DNA from: Bacteroidales bacterium M3
Lineage (GTDB): Bacteria; Bacteroidota; Bacteroidia; Bacteroidales; Muribaculaceae
Assembly: GCA_001689445.1 (NCBI GenBank)
Contig: LUJN01000030.1
Span: forward strand, 1-42,317
Direction: 5' to 3'
Length of the DNA stretch: 42,317 nt
Shown: positions 41,201 to 42,317 of the stretch, piece after piece
Numbering within the stretch: the first letter of the stretch is position 1
Layout of the letters: each line of letters starts with the position of its first letter
Made by a program: the position numbers and the translations under genes
Notes under the pieces: model-generated
Database searches by the model: none
What the model saw: only the letters and a program-made list of their open reading frames with translations
What the model was told of the DNA's origin: nothing

Positions 41201-41569
41201 TGAGTTGTAGAGGGCGAGGTCGCTGAGCGAGGAGGCATATTCGAGGTTGTCGTTGCCATATACTATGGATATGAGCCGCAGGGCTTCGGTCTCGGTGGCG
41301 ATTGCCCCCTCGAAGTCGCGCATGTTTGAGCGGCATCGTGCGAGGTTGCCGAGTTGCTTGATGTAGGCGACGTTCTCTTTTCCCGTCGCTTCGGCGCGGA
41401 TGTTGAGCGATTCCTCCATTATTGGTGCTGCTGCCGCGTAGTCGCGTGCGTTAAACAGCTCCACCGCCTGTTGATAGAGTTGCACCGATTCCTCGATTGT
41501 GGCTTTCTTTTTCCCATTGGCCGATACTGCGATGATGCAGCATAGGGCTATGAACAGTGATTTTTTCAT
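38234..41569 (-). CDS. Exported TPR-CHAT protein (caspase-like protease domain)
   Basis: A 1111-residue protein. The signal peptide is about 1-19 (MKKSLFIALCCIIAVSANG). About a dozen TPR units of roughly 42-44 residues follow at about 25-560 (repeating YASSLSNLALYNxxxGNYDEAIRL), of the kinesin-light-chain-like kind. A helical linker at about 570-760 precedes a CHAT domain at about 800-1108 with catalytic H934 (IATHGFY) and C1016 (LSACQTG), spaced as in caspase-like proteases. I chose ATG 41569: it begins a clean signal peptide and lies downstream of a -7 box at 41607. The substrate is unknown. It is not accompanied by CRISPR or gasdermin-like genes. Confidence 0.92.
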   Translation of the reverse strand: MKKSLFIALCCIIAVSANGKKKATIEESVQLYQQAVELFNARDYAAAAPIMEESLNIRAEATGKENVAYIKQLGNLARCRSNMRDFEGAIATETEALRLISIVYGNDNLEYASSLSDLALYNSRLGKNDEAVKLASLAKAVRRNVLSQEIPNYATLLGNLARYSYNIKDNAAALGYATEAADVRRRFDGENGAPYAKSLADLAEYHYNAGKHADAIANQKSAAEIYRAYTADLPEAYGNAMSRLAVYHAAAKQYQAAIDAETVALQERERTGGNASAQYASSLSNLALYNSMSGNYDEAIRLGKQSLNVGDKNSRDYAMNLDRIASYNASAGNYSEALRYENEAVNLLKGLDGDTPSHQYATSLSNLALYNAAVGNYDEHIRLETEALAIRARSESRESAAYASSLNALATSNFILGRRDEAIRLGTEALDIRRRIFGENHPEYAIALSNLSIYRFESGERQQASAMASDAMRRIEASAGKSHPYYATALNNLAAYRYYADSIADAIALNREALALRHESLGEQHPDYAASLCNLANLYSETSDVANLSQCALKATALKTRFLTSTFSDLTAAERNLYWQRNRRWFTADLQQYAHDFPTDSLITNGYNAILLAKGVLLNSELEISRLLLQSGDSTLADDYRRLQADRMTLNRQFEKPVARRELSTDSLSRAIADLERSLISRSKAYGDYTRRLSVTWPQVASALSPEEMAVEFVSYPVDDDASRSRYIAYVLRHGMTRPAMVPICLSSQLDAIPSSQIYNTPDAARLIWQPLDSLMAGVETVYFSPDGQLYNIAIESLPAYNSNGMMDDSRRLNRLSSTRLLASRREPHASTRATLYGGMQYSMSPDEMKIDGQRYRTAASMRHRASRSLLDSINRRCASSLYLPASLTEVNEISSTLSASGITTTTLTGTEGTETSFKALSGHAGDIAHIATHGFYWSPDDMRTPSRLKFLQLDNQASTYTEDKAMTRSGLLFAGAENALRGHETPDGADDGVLTAKEISMLDLRSLDLVVLSACQTGLGEITSDGVFGLQRGFKKAGAGALMMSLWKVDDDATRLFMSRFYANLATGSSRHDAMRDARNHLRHYTTPDGSTPYAAPSYWAAFILLDSLD

Positions 41570-41606
41570 TGTGTCTATTGTGAAAAATGATAGGTTTAAG
41601 TGATGA

Positions 41607-41614
41607 CAAAGATA
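41607..41614 (-). promoter_or_regulatory. -7 box for the TPR-CHAT gene
   Basis: TATCTTTG on the minus strand, 38 nt upstream of the chosen start. It excludes the longer open frame that begins at 41638. Confidence 0.6.
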
Positions 41615-41783
41615 CAGGTATAATGGAAAAATTGGCACGAGACGGCGTGTGATATAAAGCCATGTCAGAAAAACATGTTTTTTGGCAGAAAATTTTTGTG
41701 TGCGTAATGGGGTGGGGGATAGGTTGTTGCGGTGTTTCTGCGGTTTTGGAGGCTAAAAGCGGTTGAAAAAAGTTGCCGGAAAA

Positions 41784-41815
41784 TTTGGAGGGAATGGAGA
41801 AAGTGTGTACCTTTG
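41784..41815 (+). promoter_or_regulatory. rRNA operon promoter P1
   Basis: TTTG at 41784-41787, a 20-nt spacer and TACCTTTG at 41808-41815. A short GC-rich hairpin (41838-41844 with 41849-41855) follows just after the predicted start. Confidence 0.8.
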
Positions 41816-41938
41816 CACTCGCTTTTGGGAAGCAACGCCGCGGCAAAGGCCGCGGGAGAGGCGAGAAAGGTTATGGAGAGTGAAATTTTGCGGCCTACGC
41901 AATGTAAACGCAAAAAGTTGCAAAAAGTTCACGAAAAG

Positions 41939-41970
41939 TTTGGCGGAATGAAAAATTCGCCGTAACTTTG
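41939..41970 (+). promoter_or_regulatory. rRNA operon promoter P2
   Basis: TTTG at 41939-41942, a 20-nt spacer and TAACTTTG at 41963-41970, preceded by A tracts that may act as an UP element. It lies about 240 nt upstream of the mature 16S end. The 41971-42213 leader holds no gene. Confidence 0.85.
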
Positions 41971-42213
41971 CAAAACTTTCGCCTGACGGGGTAATCCCAC
42001 GGAAGCGAAGAAAGAACATTGAAATAATTACAATAGACAAGAAGTAGTACAAGAGTCAACAAACGACCTTTTGTCGATTCTGGAATACAGGTCAAGGCGA
42101 TGAATCCAACCGGAGACCACGGACAGCCTCGGGCGTATGTCGGTAATTTCCCTGTGAAGGCAAACAACCTTCAGCTCTATTTATAGAGAAGAAGAAAAAA
42201 GAAACGATATACA

Positions 42214-42317
42214 ACAACGAAGAGTTTGATCCTGGCTCAGGATGAACGCTAGCCACAGGCTTAACACATGCAAGTCGCGGGGCAGCATGGATGTCCTTTC
42301 GGGGACATCTGATGGCG
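42214..42317 (+). rRNA. rrs: 16S ribosomal RNA, 5' end (partial)
   Basis: The universal 5' segment AGAGTTTGATCCTGGCTCAG begins at 42221. It is followed by GATGAACGCTAGC and the 'CACATGCAAGTCG' block typical of Bacteroidales. The mature start is placed 7 nt upstream by analogy with other 16S genes. The gene runs off the window. Confidence 0.98.

Noticed and set aside
41569..41638. 23-residue N-terminal extension of the TPR-CHAT protein
   Set aside because: It would start upstream of the -7 box at 41607-41614 and would hide a clean signal peptide.
1..42317. CRISPR array, prophage or complete insertion sequence
   Set aside because: No regularly spaced repeats, phage structural genes or transposase were seen. 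The repeats found are short palindromic intergenic types.

Overview
The window looks like chromosomal DNA from an uncultured or gut-type Bacteroidales bacterium, most likely Muribaculaceae. Four things point that way. Many promoters have the Bacteroidetes form (TTTG or TTG about 20 nt upstream of TAnnTTTG), and translation starts sit behind A-rich leaders rather than Shine-Dalgarno sites. Several secreted proteins end in a short T9SS-like tail. The capsule genes and BspA-type LRR protein are typical of the order. The window ends in a Bacteroidales-type 16S rRNA 5' end. The family assignment is inference from the general look of the sequence, not from a database search.

Layout. 0.1-1.4 kb: an MBL-fold protein with altered metal ligands, convergent with the peroxiredoxin bcp. 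1.7-4.2 kb: three tandem FKBP prolyl isomerases predicted to be cytoplasmic, periplasmic and lipoprotein, ending in a bidirectional terminator that may also end a small antisense-strand RNA. 4.4-8.9 kb: a U32-family protein, a secreted modular alpha-amylase and purN. 8.9-9.7 kb: a gene-free stretch with duplicated promoter-like repeats. 9.7-11 kb: a cupin, an MNT/HEPN toxin-antitoxin pair whose toxin gene carries an in-frame TAG, and tRNA-Ala(GGC). 11-14.5 kb (minus): an LRR protein, riboflavin synthase and a GH13 lipoprotein. 14.6-18.4 kb (minus): an ECF sigma / membrane anti-sigma / outer-membrane barrel operon. 18.5-21.2 kb (minus): panB, serS and a YqeY-like gene.

21.5-35.6 kb (plus): a tightly packed exopolysaccharide/capsule operon. 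It encodes a Wza-like export lipoprotein, a Wzc-like tyrosine kinase, a Wzx-like flippase, a Wzy-like polymerase, two glycosyltransferases, two polysaccharide pyruvyl transferases, two iron-sulfur FrhB-like proteins and a secreted beta-helix protein. The two FrhB-like/pyruvyl-transferase sets are the least explained part and the best candidate here for an undescribed biochemical module. 35.5-38.1 kb (minus): O-methyltransferase, pyruvate kinase and aroQ. 38.2-41.6 kb (minus): a very large exported TPR-CHAT protein. 41.7-42.3 kb: two homologous tandem rRNA promoters and the start of a 16S rRNA gene.

Across the window, intergenic regions carry several kinds of palindromic repeat: GTAGGG-flanked hairpins, 'cctat'-rich near-palindromes and 'gagtgcaaagt' repeats. 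One perfect 20-bp inverted repeat lies inside a coding sequence.
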